Below, in pieces: positions 1-8,240 of a stretch of DNA of 64,000 nucleotides. Source of the stretch: Planctomycetaceae bacterium (GTDB lineage Bacteria > Planctomycetota > Planctomycetia > Pirellulales > Pirellulaceae); the NCBI GenBank assembly GCA_020638975.1, contig JACKHN010000019.1:1-64000 (forward strand). Direction: 5' to 3'. The translations under genes and the position numbers were made by a program. The notes under the pieces were generated by a model, which saw only the letters and a list, made by a program, of their open reading frames with translations, was not told the DNA's origin and searched no databases. How positions within the stretch are numbered: the stretch's first letter is position 1; each line of letters starts with the position of its first letter.

Positions 1-279
1 GGCAAAGAAGGCCCAAATCTCGGCGGCCCACCGCGCTTTGGCGGCCCTAATCGTGGCGGTGGTCCGAACAGTCCGCGGCATGATGAACCGCAATTCGACG
101 GGACACCGGCAGACGGGCCGCCACGACACGGCTTTCATGATGGCGATCGTGGGCGAATGCGGTTCGACACGGCTCGATCCGCGTCCGTCCAGAATACCGA
201 AAAACACATCCTCGATATTCTGACTCCTCAACAGCGGGCGAAGTGGGATGAATTGATTGGGGAACCGTTCGAAGGTTAA
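1..279 (+). CDS. C-terminal end of a Gly/Pro-rich protein (partial)
   Basis: Frame 1 is open from the left edge to a TAA at 277-279, giving 92 residues with no start inside the window, so the gene begins upstream. The first 60 residues are rich in Gly, Pro, Arg and Asp (runs such as GGPPRFGGPNRGG). The end, LTPQQRAKWDELIGEPFEG, is the LTxxQR pattern found near the ends of many short planctomycete exported proteins related to Spy/CpxP. It resembles the Gly/Pro-rich exported style of the CotH protein at 8626, but that is only compositional. Function unknown; that it is coding is likely because the frame stays open and the terminal motif is recognisable. Confidence 0.6.
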   Translation, partial: GKEGPNLGGPPRFGGPNRGGGPNSPRHDEPQFDGTPADGPPRHGFHDGDRGRMRFDTARSASVQNTEKHILDILTPQQRAKWDELIGEPFEG

Positions 280-281
280 CC

Positions 282-338
282 AACACTCAGTAGTTCCAAA
301 TTGGAGACAACACGCGTAGTGGAATTCACCAGAATTCC
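282..338 (-). repeat. Intergenic repeat, copy 1 (GGAATTC palindrome plus conserved tail)
   Basis: Read on the minus strand this begins with the palindrome GGAATTCTGGTGAATTCC, then CTACG, a variable stretch of about 14 bases, then TTTGGAACTACTGA. The same order of blocks occurs on the plus strand at 8462-8529. The palindrome lies directly beside the point where the DnaB scrap begins. Confidence 0.6.
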
Positions 339-344
339 TCCTTC

Positions 345-512
345 CAGTCATCCGACCTCCGCGACTCCGGTGTGATTGAGCAGGACGCAGACAAGCTGCT
401 GATGCTCTACCGCGAGAGCGAGTATTACTCGGGCTGCAAAGACCCCGATCCGACGGAAGCGTGGATTCGTAAGAACCGGCTCGGCCCGACCGGTTGCGTC
501 GAGCTCGATGAC
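345..512 (+). pseudogene. Remnant of replicative DNA helicase DnaB, C-terminal part
   Basis: Frame 3 reads SDLRDSGVIEQDAD, then a Tyr-rich stretch, then RKNRLGPTGCVELD. This matches the end of the RecA-like ATPase domain of DnaB, where families show SDLRDSGxIEQDAD followed by KxRNGPTGxV. Only about 55 residues are present; Walker A and the rest of the helicase are absent and nothing upstream continues the match, so this is a dead scrap. The usual Gln of the KQRNGPTG motif is replaced (RKNRLGPTG). It could come from a phage or plasmid helicase rather than the chromosomal dnaB. The frame runs on to 596 without homology and overlaps the opposite-strand gene ending at 529. Confidence 0.6.
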
Positions 513-528
513 CTCTGTTCATCCGATT

Positions 529-1125
529 TCAGCCCCCGGACCTTCCGCCCTTCTTGGCACCACCACGTTCGGGCCGTCTCATTTCGTCGAGTTTGATGTG
601 GCGTGCCTGCTGCTCGTCCGTTAGCTCGTTCCAAATGCTATCCCACAATTCAAGGTGCAGACGCGAGATTTCTTCGATCGCCTTCTTTTGCTTAACTGTC
701 AAAACGACTGCTTCCTCGGCATCCTTCAGCGCTTGCGGCAAATCAACTTCCGGCAGCTATCCATTCGCGCCACTGTCTTGCTTTGAATTCTTGATCTGTT
801 GCTCAAGCTTGGCAAACGCCTTCATCGCAACTAGTTCTTGATCCGGGGAAAGCTTGGCCAGTTCGTTCTGTATCGCAAGTTTCTTATGTGTTGCTACGGC
901 CAGCGATAAGATTCGAGAGTTCTGTGCTTCAGTCAAACCTTGGAGTCTCAAATCGCTTACGTACTTTTCCGCCAAACGTTGAATTCGCTTGGTGCGTTCT
1001 TCTTCGGCGTTTGCGACATCGTCAGGGCGTCCTGGACCAATCTCGTCCAATGCGACAGACAGACGCACCCCCAAAAGCAATGAACCGAACAGCGATAGGC
1101 AAAACATTCTCCGCGCGAAGTTCAT
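529..1125 (-). pseudogene. Secreted LTxxQ-like protein split by an in-frame TAG
   Basis: The first part (757-1125, 122 codons) starts with a signal peptide (basic MNFARR, then a hydrophobic FCLSLFGSLLLGV stretch) and a charged helical region containing LTEAQ. It ends at a TAG (757-759). In exactly the same frame the reading continues with LPEVDLPQALKDAEEAVVLT and a second helical part ending WNELTDEQQARHIKLDEM and a Gly/Lys/Arg tail, stopping at 529. Joined, the product is about 198 residues, a normal size for Spy/CpxP-like periplasmic proteins with paired LTxxQ motifs. One base change separates it from an intact gene, so it is a recent pseudogene, a sequencing error, or a read-through product. 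Function of the intact protein is unknown. Confidence 0.6.
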
Positions 1126-1162
1126 GCTGTGATCCGTTTACGCTACACCTTGCTTACGTACG

Positions 1163-1849
1163 TTAGGACTCTACGGGCCCAGTGGTGCCAGATGAAGTGG
1201 TTGGGCCGGAGGGGCCGGATTTCGGTGCCTTCGCGTGACTGCACTTCGGATTGTTCAGCTCGTTTATGAGGAGGAGCGCATCGAGGGGTGTGACATAACC
1301 ATCCCCGTTTACGTCCATACCTGGCGGAGCGGGCCCCGAACCGTTTTTGTTCAATTCATCTATGATCTTTATGATGTCAACAGGATCGATATCTCCATCC
1401 CCATCGACGTCAAATTTCTTGCAAAATGGATGATCCACAGGCAATGGGCCTGTTGGGCCCGTGTTTCCTGTTGGACCCGTCGGACTTGTGTTCCCTGTCG
1501 GTCCAGTTGGACTCGTGTTCCCTGTTGGTCCGCTGGGGCTCGTACTCCCTGTTGGCGCAGTCGGTCCTGTCGGCGCTGACGGACCTGTTGGTGCTGACGG
1601 GCTGGCCTCTTCCGGTCCTGATGGTCCTTCTCCTTCTGCAACGACTCCGCCACTCGGCGAATCGAGCATGCATGCGGCACCAACCTGGACGGCTGGGCTG
1701 GCCTCGAAGGCGGGAGGATCATTCTCACAATCAAATGCCGCAACATCCGCTGCCAGCATCAAGCGACCAGAGAGTTGTTCCAGACGCAACCGTCGATGGG
1801 ACGCATGTTGAGCGCGGCGTTTCGACCGCAACCAACGTGGGATCGACAA
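1163..1849 (-). CDS. LEQL-motif secreted protein with Pro/Thr/Gly repeats and dockerin-like EF-hands
   Basis: A basic N-terminus is followed by RRLRLEQLSGRLMLAAD, the planctomycete N-terminal motif of large exported proteins. Residues about 75-140 are a collagen-like run of (S/T/A)PTGPTG units. Two EF-hand-like loops follow, DVDGDGDIDPVD and DVNGDGYVTPLDA, as in dockerin type I pairs, then a Pro/Ser/Thr tail. It is a paralogue of the gene at 4075-4926. The conserved paralogue start MSR-QAGAV-IQVGNSV is present here at 1952 but out of frame: a 1-base difference and a TAG lie between it and the LEQL region, so the only start in frame is a TTG at 1849. It may be poorly expressed or broken. Role unknown; a cell-surface or matrix role is inferred. 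Confidence 0.6.
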   Translation of the reverse strand: MSIPRWLRSKRRAQHASHRRLRLEQLSGRLMLAADVAAFDCENDPPAFEASPAVQVGAACMLDSPSGGVVAEGEGPSGPEEASPSAPTGPSAPTGPTAPTGSTSPSGPTGNTSPTGPTGNTSPTGPTGNTGPTGPLPVDHPFCKKFDVDGDGDIDPVDIIKIIDELNKNGSGPAPPGMDVNGDGYVTPLDALLLINELNNPKCSHAKAPKSGPSGPTTSSGTTGPVES

Positions 1850-2104
1850 AAACCTCCAACTGCTTGAGGGACGCCGCTTCGTTAACTACCTCCTGAGAAT
1901 CTACTGAGTTGCCGACCTGGATATGAACTGCACCTGCCTGCTGTCTACTCATAGAGACAGTATTTCAAGGGTCGCGCGGCAAAGAAGAATTCAAAGAATT
2001 GTCAGTGTTCCAAATATGGGGTGCGGGACCAAGGCGAAGCAGGATGGAGATTTCAATAGTCCAATTCATACCAGTTCTTGATCCAAAAGGACCACATAAG
2101 GATG

Positions 2105-2512
2105 TTACGTGCGAAATTCCGAGTTGCACCGTTCCGAAAGCTTCGGCACGTCGACCTCCCGACGTAGTGGCAGCGCGATGGCGCCTCCTACCGGATGCGT
2201 CGCCAGCCAAGCCAACGCAACCCAGTTGTGTCCGTACAACCACTTACCGTCGGCTGGTCCGGGCGTCGGATGATGATGCACGCCAGAACCTTCGATGTGC
2301 CGTCCATAACGCGAAGTGGGTGGGTCATCCATCCAAGCACTCGCGGCTCGCAGATCGTGGGCCAGCAACATCCCACCATTAGGATCAAGTGCCGAGGCGC
2401 GCGCCACGCCAAGTCCCCAGTCCGTTCGTATCGACCGAGTGGACTTCCCGGTGCGAGGCTTCGTCCCATTCCCGCGTAGACTCACGTAGCTCGCATCCCA
2501 AACGACGGACAC
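2105..2512 (-). pseudogene. Remnant of a DDE-type transposase
   Basis: The 135-residue frame contains DDPPTSRYGRHIEG, then GVHHHPTPGPADGKWLYGH and LAWLATHPVGGAIALPL. This matches the central part of a widespread DDE transposase group (DDTPTKRYGPxVxGAGxHHNPTPGP in intact members), including the first catalytic Asp region. The N-terminal and C-terminal thirds are missing and neither end shows clear terminal inverted repeats. The upstream part (SYVSLRGNGTKPRTG) fits the family poorly. It sits directly downstream of the TPR gene's stop on the same strand. The exact IS family is not certain (IS701/DDE_5-like is my best guess). Confidence 0.55.
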
Positions 2513-2527
2513 ACGCTCGGGCGATCG

Positions 2528-3889
2528 TTAGGGAACAATCCCCTCGCCACCCGCCCCCTCTCCCTGCTTGACGTTTTGTTCGACGCTGATTTTTGCATCG
2601 TAGTAAGCGCCGTAGTTGCTCCAGGGGTATTGAGTGCGATCTTGGAATTGACGAAAACGCTGATCGAACGCTGGCGGCTCAAATCCGAACCAGTGGTCCG
2701 GTGTCGTCAGAATTCCCTGCCGCTTCGACCAGGGTTCTACAACGTCCAAATAAAACGCTCGTAACCGCAGGCACGCTTCGTACTCGAGCTTTGCCGTTTC
2801 ATAAACGAAGCCATCACGAGTGAGCAAGTGACGCCTTGCGCGATCTGCGATCTGTGGGTGCGAAGAAGCATTCTCTGCGTTAAACAGCTCAAATAACAAA
2901 TGCGCGATCTGCGATTCCGCGGAGAGCGCGGCTGTGGTCTTGGGATCGGTTGCGAGGAAGCGAATTCGACCCGGAAATTCCTTCCTCGGTGGAACGTGGT
3001 CAGCGAGAACACCATCGGCGGGCGCTGACGGATCCCAAAGCATCCGATTTTCGAGGAACCTGCCACCAAAATGTTCTAAGATGAAGCGATAGATATCCGT
3101 CCCTTCGATCACAAAGGGGGCTACTGCAGGTCGATCTTTAAGGAGATTCTGCAACTGCGTTTCGGCATGGCGGCGAGCCGCCGCGTCAATCTGCACTGGT
3201 TGCTCACGCCAAGTTGTCGAATAACCTCCCGCCTGTCCAGCATCGATCTCAACCAACTTGCGAAGATCCGCAAGCATGAGTTCTCGCTGGGCACACATCC
3301 GCCTTGCAATCGCCCGATAGTAATACGCTTGAACACTATCCGGTGCTCGTTCAATGAGCGTCGTCAGTAGTTGCGAGGCCTCATTGGGTCGCTGTGTTTG
3401 GAGGAAAAGCGTCGAAAGAACCAAGTATCCCTCATCGGGGAAAGTCGCGTGCCCGGTGCCTGCCTGGAGATCCTTGATAGCGCCGGCCTGATCACCGAGA
3501 TACAGCGAACAGAGACCCCGGTAGTAACGCGTGACACCCAAGTCATGGCAGCGTTCAAGAGAGGCATCAAAATCTGCGAGTGCGTTTGCGTATTGCGCTA
3601 GTTCGTAATAACATCGTCCGCGAATGAATTGAGCTTCAACAGGAGTCTCCTCGATCTCGACGAAATTACTGAGTTCGGTAATTGCACCACGACGATCACC
3701 GAGTCCAATTAACGCTTTCGCCCTGATGAGTGCCGCACTGGGCGTCTTTGCTCGTGCCCCATCAAGAGTTTCGATGCACTGTTCGAGGAATCCTTTGTTG
3801 AGAAGGTCCCTTGCCGCCGTCTCGTCGTACTCCCCTGCACACGCGCTGTGAACAACCACAAGCACGGAGACGAGTAATCCCATTCTCAT
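2528..3889 (-). CDS. Secreted TPR-repeat protein
   Basis: About 453 residues. I place the start at the MRMGLLVSVLVVVHSACAG signal peptide rather than the ATG 45 bases upstream, because the hydrophobic core then follows a short basic head; the Cys could be lipidated. Residues about 25-240 are TPR-like helical pairs with the usual spacing (for example IRGRCYYELAQYANALADFD and YRGLCSLYLGDQAGAIKDL). The C-terminal half, about 260-440, is helical and unrecognised (HVPPRKEFPGRIRFLA). The last ten residues, GEGAGGEGIVP, come from a GC-rich intergenic repeat. A protein-interaction role is implied by the TPRs; partner unknown. Confidence 0.75.
   Translation of the reverse strand: MRMGLLVSVLVVVHSACAGEYDETAARDLLNKGFLEQCIETLDGARAKTPSAALIRAKALIGLGDRRGAITELSNFVEIEETPVEAQFIRGRCYYELAQYANALADFDASLERCHDLGVTRYYRGLCSLYLGDQAGAIKDLQAGTGHATFPDEGYLVLSTLFLQTQRPNEASQLLTTLIERAPDSVQAYYYRAIARRMCAQRELMLADLRKLVEIDAGQAGGYSTTWREQPVQIDAAARRHAETQLQNLLKDRPAVAPFVIEGTDIYRFILEHFGGRFLENRMLWDPSAPADGVLADHVPPRKEFPGRIRFLATDPKTTAALSAESQIAHLLFELFNAENASSHPQIADRARRHLLTRDGFVYETAKLEYEACLRLRAFYLDVVEPWSKRQGILTTPDHWFGFEPPAFDQRFRQFQDRTQYPWSNYGAYYDAKISVEQNVKQGEGAGGEGIVP
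2531..2572 (-). repeat. REP-like GC-rich element forming the 3' end of the TPR gene
   Basis: Minus-strand sequence GGGAGAGGGGGCGGGTGGCG followed by AGGGGATTGTTCCC. It encodes the terminal (G)EGAGGEGIVP of the TPR protein. The same peptide string turns up where this class of intergenic repeat is read as protein, so it has probably replaced the original end of the gene. Confidence 0.4.
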
Positions 3890-4074
3890 CGAAATGCGCA
3901 CTTCGCAATTCCCTGTTGTGAATGCAGACATCAATAGTATTACTAGGGACCCGAGTATACCCCAGGGTGATGATCGTTTCTAACTCTGGGCAAGGTTTGG
4001 GTTCTGTGATACTGGCCGCCAACCGTAGGTTCTGGAAGCAAGAGACGCCGCGACTCGGCACCGACAATCACAAT

Positions 4075-4926
4075 TTATGGTCCCGTTGGAGACGAAGGGC
4101 TTCCGGGTTCTAACGCCCAGGTTGGCCCCGAGGGCAAAGACGGGGACATAGCGCCAGAAGGCGACGAAGTTGGTGCAGTTGACGGGTCTGTTGGCCCAGA
4201 AGGTGCCGATGGGGAGATCGGTCCAGAAGGGGCTGTAGGGGCGCTGGGCGCTGGAGGTGCGGGCATTGGCCCCGATGGCCCAGGGATCATCGGAAACGGG
4301 ATTTCGATTGGAGGCACAACGAGAGGCGGATTAGGCGGGGGGAGCGGATCAATCGGTGGTACGACTGGCGGATTAATTGGTATGAATGGGATGACGAATA
4401 TCGGAGGCGGATTCAGTTCAATGGGAGGAAGGTCAAGCGGATAAAGATCTGGTGGTGGCAGCCGACAGAGTGTGACATCAGTTCCAGGCGGTTCTGATTC
4501 AGGATCACACGGCCCGGATGCGATTGATCCGGTTGGGATCGTGAATACCGGTTGGACTGTCGGGGCGAGTGGACTCATGTCTCCCGTCGGCGCTGACGGA
4601 CTCTCACCATCGACAACTAATCCGCCACTTTCGGGTTCGAGACTAGAGACGCCACCAACTTGGACATCCGCGGTGGACTCCAGAGCGGGAGGATCATTCT
4701 CAGAATCAAATGTCGCAACATCCGCTGCCAGCATCAAGCGACCAGAGAGTTGTTCTAGACGCAACCGTCGATGGGACGCATGTTGAGCGCGGCGTTTCGA
4801 CCGCCACCAACTTGGGATCGACAAAAACTTCCAACTGCTCGATGGACGCCGCATTTTTAACCACCTTCCGAGATTCACTGAGTTGCCGACTTGGATAGGA
4901 ACTGCACCTGCCTGCCGTCTACTCAT
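4075..4926 (-). CDS. LEQL-motif secreted Pro-rich protein, paralogue of 1163-1849
   Basis: About 283 residues from the ATG at 4926 (MSRRQAGAVPIQVGNSV), a start conserved in its paralogue. The frame continues through a basic region into RRLRLEQLSGRLMLAAD. From about residue 90 on the protein is Pro-rich: a PPP/NPP/IPP-rich middle and a collagen-like tail of PSGP, PTAPSGP and SPSAPSGP units ending SPTGP. Unlike its paralogue it has no EF-hand pair. The first ~100 residues are alike in both copies at DNA level, while the remainder is unrelated, so the shared part is an export/anchoring leader fused to different bodies. Export is inferred from the leader motif; function unknown. Confidence 0.6.
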   Translation of the reverse strand: MSRRQAGAVPIQVGNSVNLGRWLKMRRPSSSWKFLSIPSWWRSKRRAQHASHRRLRLEQLSGRLMLAADVATFDSENDPPALESTADVQVGGVSSLEPESGGLVVDGESPSAPTGDMSPLAPTVQPVFTIPTGSIASGPCDPESEPPGTDVTLCRLPPPDLYPLDLPPIELNPPPIFVIPFIPINPPVVPPIDPLPPPNPPLVVPPIEIPFPMIPGPSGPMPAPPAPSAPTAPSGPISPSAPSGPTDPSTAPTSSPSGAMSPSLPSGPTWALEPGSPSSPTGP

Positions 4927-5121
4927 AGAGACAATATTTCGAGGGTAGCGCGGCAAAGAAAAATTCAAAGATTTATGATTCGGGGTGCTGGACCAAGGCA
5001 CAGCAGGCTGGAGCGTTAATAATTCTTGATCCGAAACTTGACCTGATGTACTGAGGGGGGATCTTGACCTTCGGTTGGCACGATCGGCAGAGCCAACTTC
5101 TAGTCAGAGGGGAGGTGCAGC

Positions 5122-5664
5122 GTGTTCGAAATCATTCGGGAGTGCGTGGACGACGATCGAGAAGAGGGTTGGGGTGATTCGTGGCAATTATATTTACAGA
5201 TCGCGATGCCCGTTGCTCGACGAGACTTGATTCGACACGGATACTGCGACGCCGATGTCGAGGACATCGTGATGGAATCGGCACTTAGTCTCTGCAATGA
5301 CTCTTATCGTCGGTTGAAGTCGTTTCGCGGCGAGTCTCAGTGGGAACTATGTGCGTGGTTTCGCCAAGTGGTACTGAATCATTCTCGCAATTGGCGAATC
5401 CAAAAGGGTCGATGTAGTCACGCGATGTTCACGATACAGCCGTCTGAAGTTGTACTTCCCGCTCCGTTTGCGAACATCGATGTGGAACTCTTCCTGCGCG
5501 AACTTGCTGAGTGCGTCGCGATAGCGGGATTTCGGCTAAGTTAAAACGACGTTCGGCACCTACGAATCCTGGCAGGACTCGATGCACTTCCGGTGGGGAC
5601 AAGCGAGCGGACAATTCGACACTGGAAACGTACGTTGTGGTCGCGCCTTGAACATCTTGTGTGA
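5122..5664 (+). pseudogene. ECF RNA polymerase sigma factor split by an in-frame TAA
   Basis: A GTG start at 5122 follows a GGGAGG at about 5110. The first part has sigma region 2: DVEDIVMESALSLC, LKSFRGESQWELCAWFRQVVLNHSRN. It stops at TAA (5542-5544). The same frame continues as HLRILAGLDALPVGTSERTIRHWKRTLWSRLEHLV to TGA at 5662-5664, which is sigma region 4 with a helix-turn-helix (GTSERTIRHWKRTLWSRL). The joined length of about 180 codons is normal for an ECF factor. One base change therefore inactivates an otherwise intact sigma factor; without region 4 the short product could not bind a -35 element. Recent pseudogene or sequencing error. Its neighbour downstream, at 5675, is also frame-broken. 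Confidence 0.65.
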
Positions 5665-5674
5665 ATGAGAATTC

Positions 5675-6106
5675 ATGAAGCGAAACAGCGCAGCCGCGCA
5701 GCCTATCCCCTTTACAACGCTCGGTCTTAAGCATCCGCTCTGGGTGCGCGCGGGTACGACCGACGAAGTGTGCCTTCGAGAAGTATTCGATCTCCGCACG
5801 TACGAGTTTGCACCTGCCGCGATGCCCCGCGTAATCGTCGATGCGAGTGCGAATGTTGGCTGCACATCCGTCTTCTTTGCAAATCGTTACCCCGACGCGA
5901 AGATCTTTGCCATTGAACCCGAGACCTCGAACTTCCAACTACTGGAGCAGAATACAAGCCCTTACAAGAACGTGATTCCCATTCACGCGGCGCTCTGGAG
6001 CGCCAATTGCGATCTAGCCGTTTCCGATCCGGGGAAGGGTAAATGGGGGGGCGCACGCGATCCGCTCATCAACAAACTGGCGCGGGTGAAACAGTTCGCG
6101 GGCTGA
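5675..6106 (+). CDS. FkbM-family methyltransferase, N-terminal half (frameshifted)
   Basis: ATG 10 bases after the sigma pseudogene's stop. The SAM-binding Rossmann part of FkbM methyltransferases is visible: VIVDASANVGCTSVFFANRYP, then IFAIEPETSNFQLLEQN and IPIHAALWS. The frame derails after GKGKWGG at a run of seven G (6045-6051), and the C-terminal half (LTIERLVEEH, DLLKLDIEGAEKEVFEGG) continues in the frame of the gene at 6043-8193. The two ORFs are one gene with a one-base slip. FkbM enzymes methylate hydroxyl groups of sugars or polyketides, which fits the glycosyltransferase and sulfotransferase parts fused downstream. Confidence 0.7.
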   Translation: MKRNSAAAQPIPFTTLGLKHPLWVRAGTTDEVCLREVFDLRTYEFAPAAMPRVIVDASANVGCTSVFFANRYPDAKIFAIEPETSNFQLLEQNTSPYKNVIPIHAALWSANCDLAVSDPGKGKWGGARDPLINKLARVKQFAG

Positions 6107-8193
6107 CCATAGAGCGATTGGTTGAAGAGCATAACATCCCGCAAATTGACCTGCTCAAACTTGATATCGAAGGTGCCGAAAAGGAGGTGTTTGAAGGCGG
6201 AGCGTCTTGGCTCGAACGAGTCGAGACGATTGTGATCGAGTTGCACGATCGTTTTCAACCTGGATGCCGTGCCGCGTTCGAAGCGGCGATTGGCGACAGT
6301 TTCCCGCACCATGCGCATCGAGGAGAAAACTTGTGGGTGTCGCGACAACCGTTTTCGCTTAGCTCCGATTCGAGAGTCTCGGGTGTTGACGATTGTCGAC
6401 ACGATGCGCCGCACATTCCGATCATTGCGACGATGCTCTGTGGAAACAACGAATCATTGATCGGCGAGGCCATCGAGAGCATTATCGATTACGTGGACAA
6501 GTTTCTGTTGATTGATACCGGGATCACAGATGGCAGTTTGACGATTGCCCAAAGCCTCTGTGGCGAAAAACTCTGGGTCGAACCATTCGCTTGGTGCAAC
6601 GATTTTGCGAGGGCACGCAATTGCGCTCTGGAACTCGCCGCCACACTTGGTTCTGTTTGGGCGTTGACGATCGATACGGACGAGCGCGTCGAGTTCGATC
6701 ACGTTGCAGATCGCGAGTCACTTCAGCAAGTGCTTGCTTCAAATCCCGACATCCGGGCGTGGCTCGTGTCTTCGCGAGATGGTTCCTACGCAAAGGAACG
6801 CTTCATCCGCGTCCCAACACAATTGGAATGGCGAGGCCGAACAGACGAAGCGCTTTGCGGCGCGACTGCGGAGCAACGCGCCGTGTTGCCTGGTGCGAAG
6901 TTCTGGGAGGAACCGAAGACCGCGGAGCAGTTTCGCAAGAAGTTGGAACGCGACCTCGCTGTTCTACAGGAAGAGACGCAATTCAAGCCGGAGAACGCGC
7001 GATGGTGGTACTACCTGGGGCAGACGCTGGAACAGTTGGGGGAGCCGACGCAGGCGATTGAAGCATATCGCCACTGCGTGGAGTTGAAGACAGGCTGGGC
7101 GGAGGAAGCGGCGTGGGCCGCCTACTGCGGCGGCAGATGCCTCGTATCGCTCGAGCGATTCGCGGATGCTATCGATCTGTGTGCTTTGGGACTCGCTCGC
7201 CAACCAGCTTCGCCGGAGCTTGCTTGGCAGGCGGGTTACTCGTGCTACAAGCTTGGACGCGACCGTGATGCGATCGCCTGGGAGGAGATGGCCGTTTCCA
7301 TCGGCGAGGTAGATGGCAGCAAAGCGGCGCGGCATCGTATCAGCTTCCGCCACTTGCCCGCCTGGTATGAAGGCCCATACGATGTGCTCAGGCACGCCCA
7401 TAAACGCCTAGGCGACAAAGAACGGGCGTCCGAATGCGAAGAGAAGTATCAGACCGCCCTGAAGACTCGGTTGCGCTTTGCAAGCGAAGGAATCAACTCG
7501 TCAAATCAAACCACGACGGAAGAGTTGCCGATACCGGCAGTGCGCCGCAGCAGTCTCACACGTGGAGAAGTTAAACGAGTTGCCATATTGGGACTGTATA
7601 GCTCTGGTTCGACCGCCACAGCGGGAATCTTGTACCACCTTGGCGCACAAATGGGAAAACGATTCTGGGGTAACTATTACGAACCCCAATGGTTATCCGC
7701 ACAGTTGCGTCGGTGGTGGGATGAGCCGCGAATTCGGGAGACCGTCGCGTTGTCAGAGCGTGTTAAGTTACTGAAGCGATGGATGAGAGACCTGTCACTC
7801 GACGAACCCGAAGTCGTTGCAGCCAAGCACCCTTTGCTGACTTTGTGCGGACCGGATCTAATTCAGGCATGGGGCAAGGAAACAAAGTTCATTTGGACCC
7901 ATCGTCCGTTAGACAAATCGATCGCTTCCCTGGCGCGACGCGGATGGTGGCCCGAACACTTTGTCCGACTACAGGAGAAGTTATGGGAGGCGGCGAACTC
8001 GTTCTTCACGAATCAGGAGCATCTGCGAATCGAGTTTGCGGATGTACTCAAGTCTCCCGATGAACAGGTTGATCGAATCAGTGACTACCTCGGGATGGAT
8101 GTCTCGGAGCAGCGGCGGCAGCGGGCTATCGCGTCGATCATGCGTGAAGGATCAGCAAGTCCGCTCGCCACGGAATCGCTTGAGCGAGCCTGA
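6043..8193 (+). CDS. FkbM C-terminus / glycosyltransferase 2 / TPR / sulfotransferase fusion
   Basis: The nominal ATG at 6043 is spurious; this is the continuation of 5675-6106. Order of parts: end of FkbM (LLKLDIEGAEKEVFEGG); from about residue 125 a family 2 glycosyltransferase (IATMLCGNNESLIGEAIESI, LLIDTGITDGS, FARARNCALELA, ALTIDTDERV in place of the usual DADE); residues about 305-480 TPR-like helices (WWYYLGQTLEQLGEPTQAIEAY); residues about 510-716 a sulfotransferase with the 5'-phosphosulfate loop LYSSGSTATAG and HRPLDKSIASLARR. A single chain that could methylate, glycosylate and sulfate suggests tailoring of an exported polysaccharide or glycan. No secretion signal is visible, so it should act in the cytoplasm. 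Fusion reading is strong; the substrate is unknown. Confidence 0.75.
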   Translation: MGGRTRSAHQQTGAGETVRGLTIERLVEEHNIPQIDLLKLDIEGAEKEVFEGGASWLERVETIVIELHDRFQPGCRAAFEAAIGDSFPHHAHRGENLWVSRQPFSLSSDSRVSGVDDCRHDAPHIPIIATMLCGNNESLIGEAIESIIDYVDKFLLIDTGITDGSLTIAQSLCGEKLWVEPFAWCNDFARARNCALELAATLGSVWALTIDTDERVEFDHVADRESLQQVLASNPDIRAWLVSSRDGSYAKERFIRVPTQLEWRGRTDEALCGATAEQRAVLPGAKFWEEPKTAEQFRKKLERDLAVLQEETQFKPENARWWYYLGQTLEQLGEPTQAIEAYRHCVELKTGWAEEAAWAAYCGGRCLVSLERFADAIDLCALGLARQPASPELAWQAGYSCYKLGRDRDAIAWEEMAVSIGEVDGSKAARHRISFRHLPAWYEGPYDVLRHAHKRLGDKERASECEEKYQTALKTRLRFASEGINSSNQTTTEELPIPAVRRSSLTRGEVKRVAILGLYSSGSTATAGILYHLGAQMGKRFWGNYYEPQWLSAQLRRWWDEPRIRETVALSERVKLLKRWMRDLSLDEPEVVAAKHPLLTLCGPDLIQAWGKETKFIWTHRPLDKSIASLARRGWWPEHFVRLQEKLWEAANSFFTNQEHLRIEFADVLKSPDEQVDRISDYLGMDVSEQRRQRAIASIMREGSASPLATESLERA

Positions 8194-8240
8194 GAACCAA
8201 CTGGTGACACGAGCTCTATCCGTGAGCGGCTCTGGGGACG

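Noticed and set aside
372..596. A 74-codon gene
   Set aside because: Only the first two thirds resemble DnaB and no start or complete domain exists; treated as a remnant.
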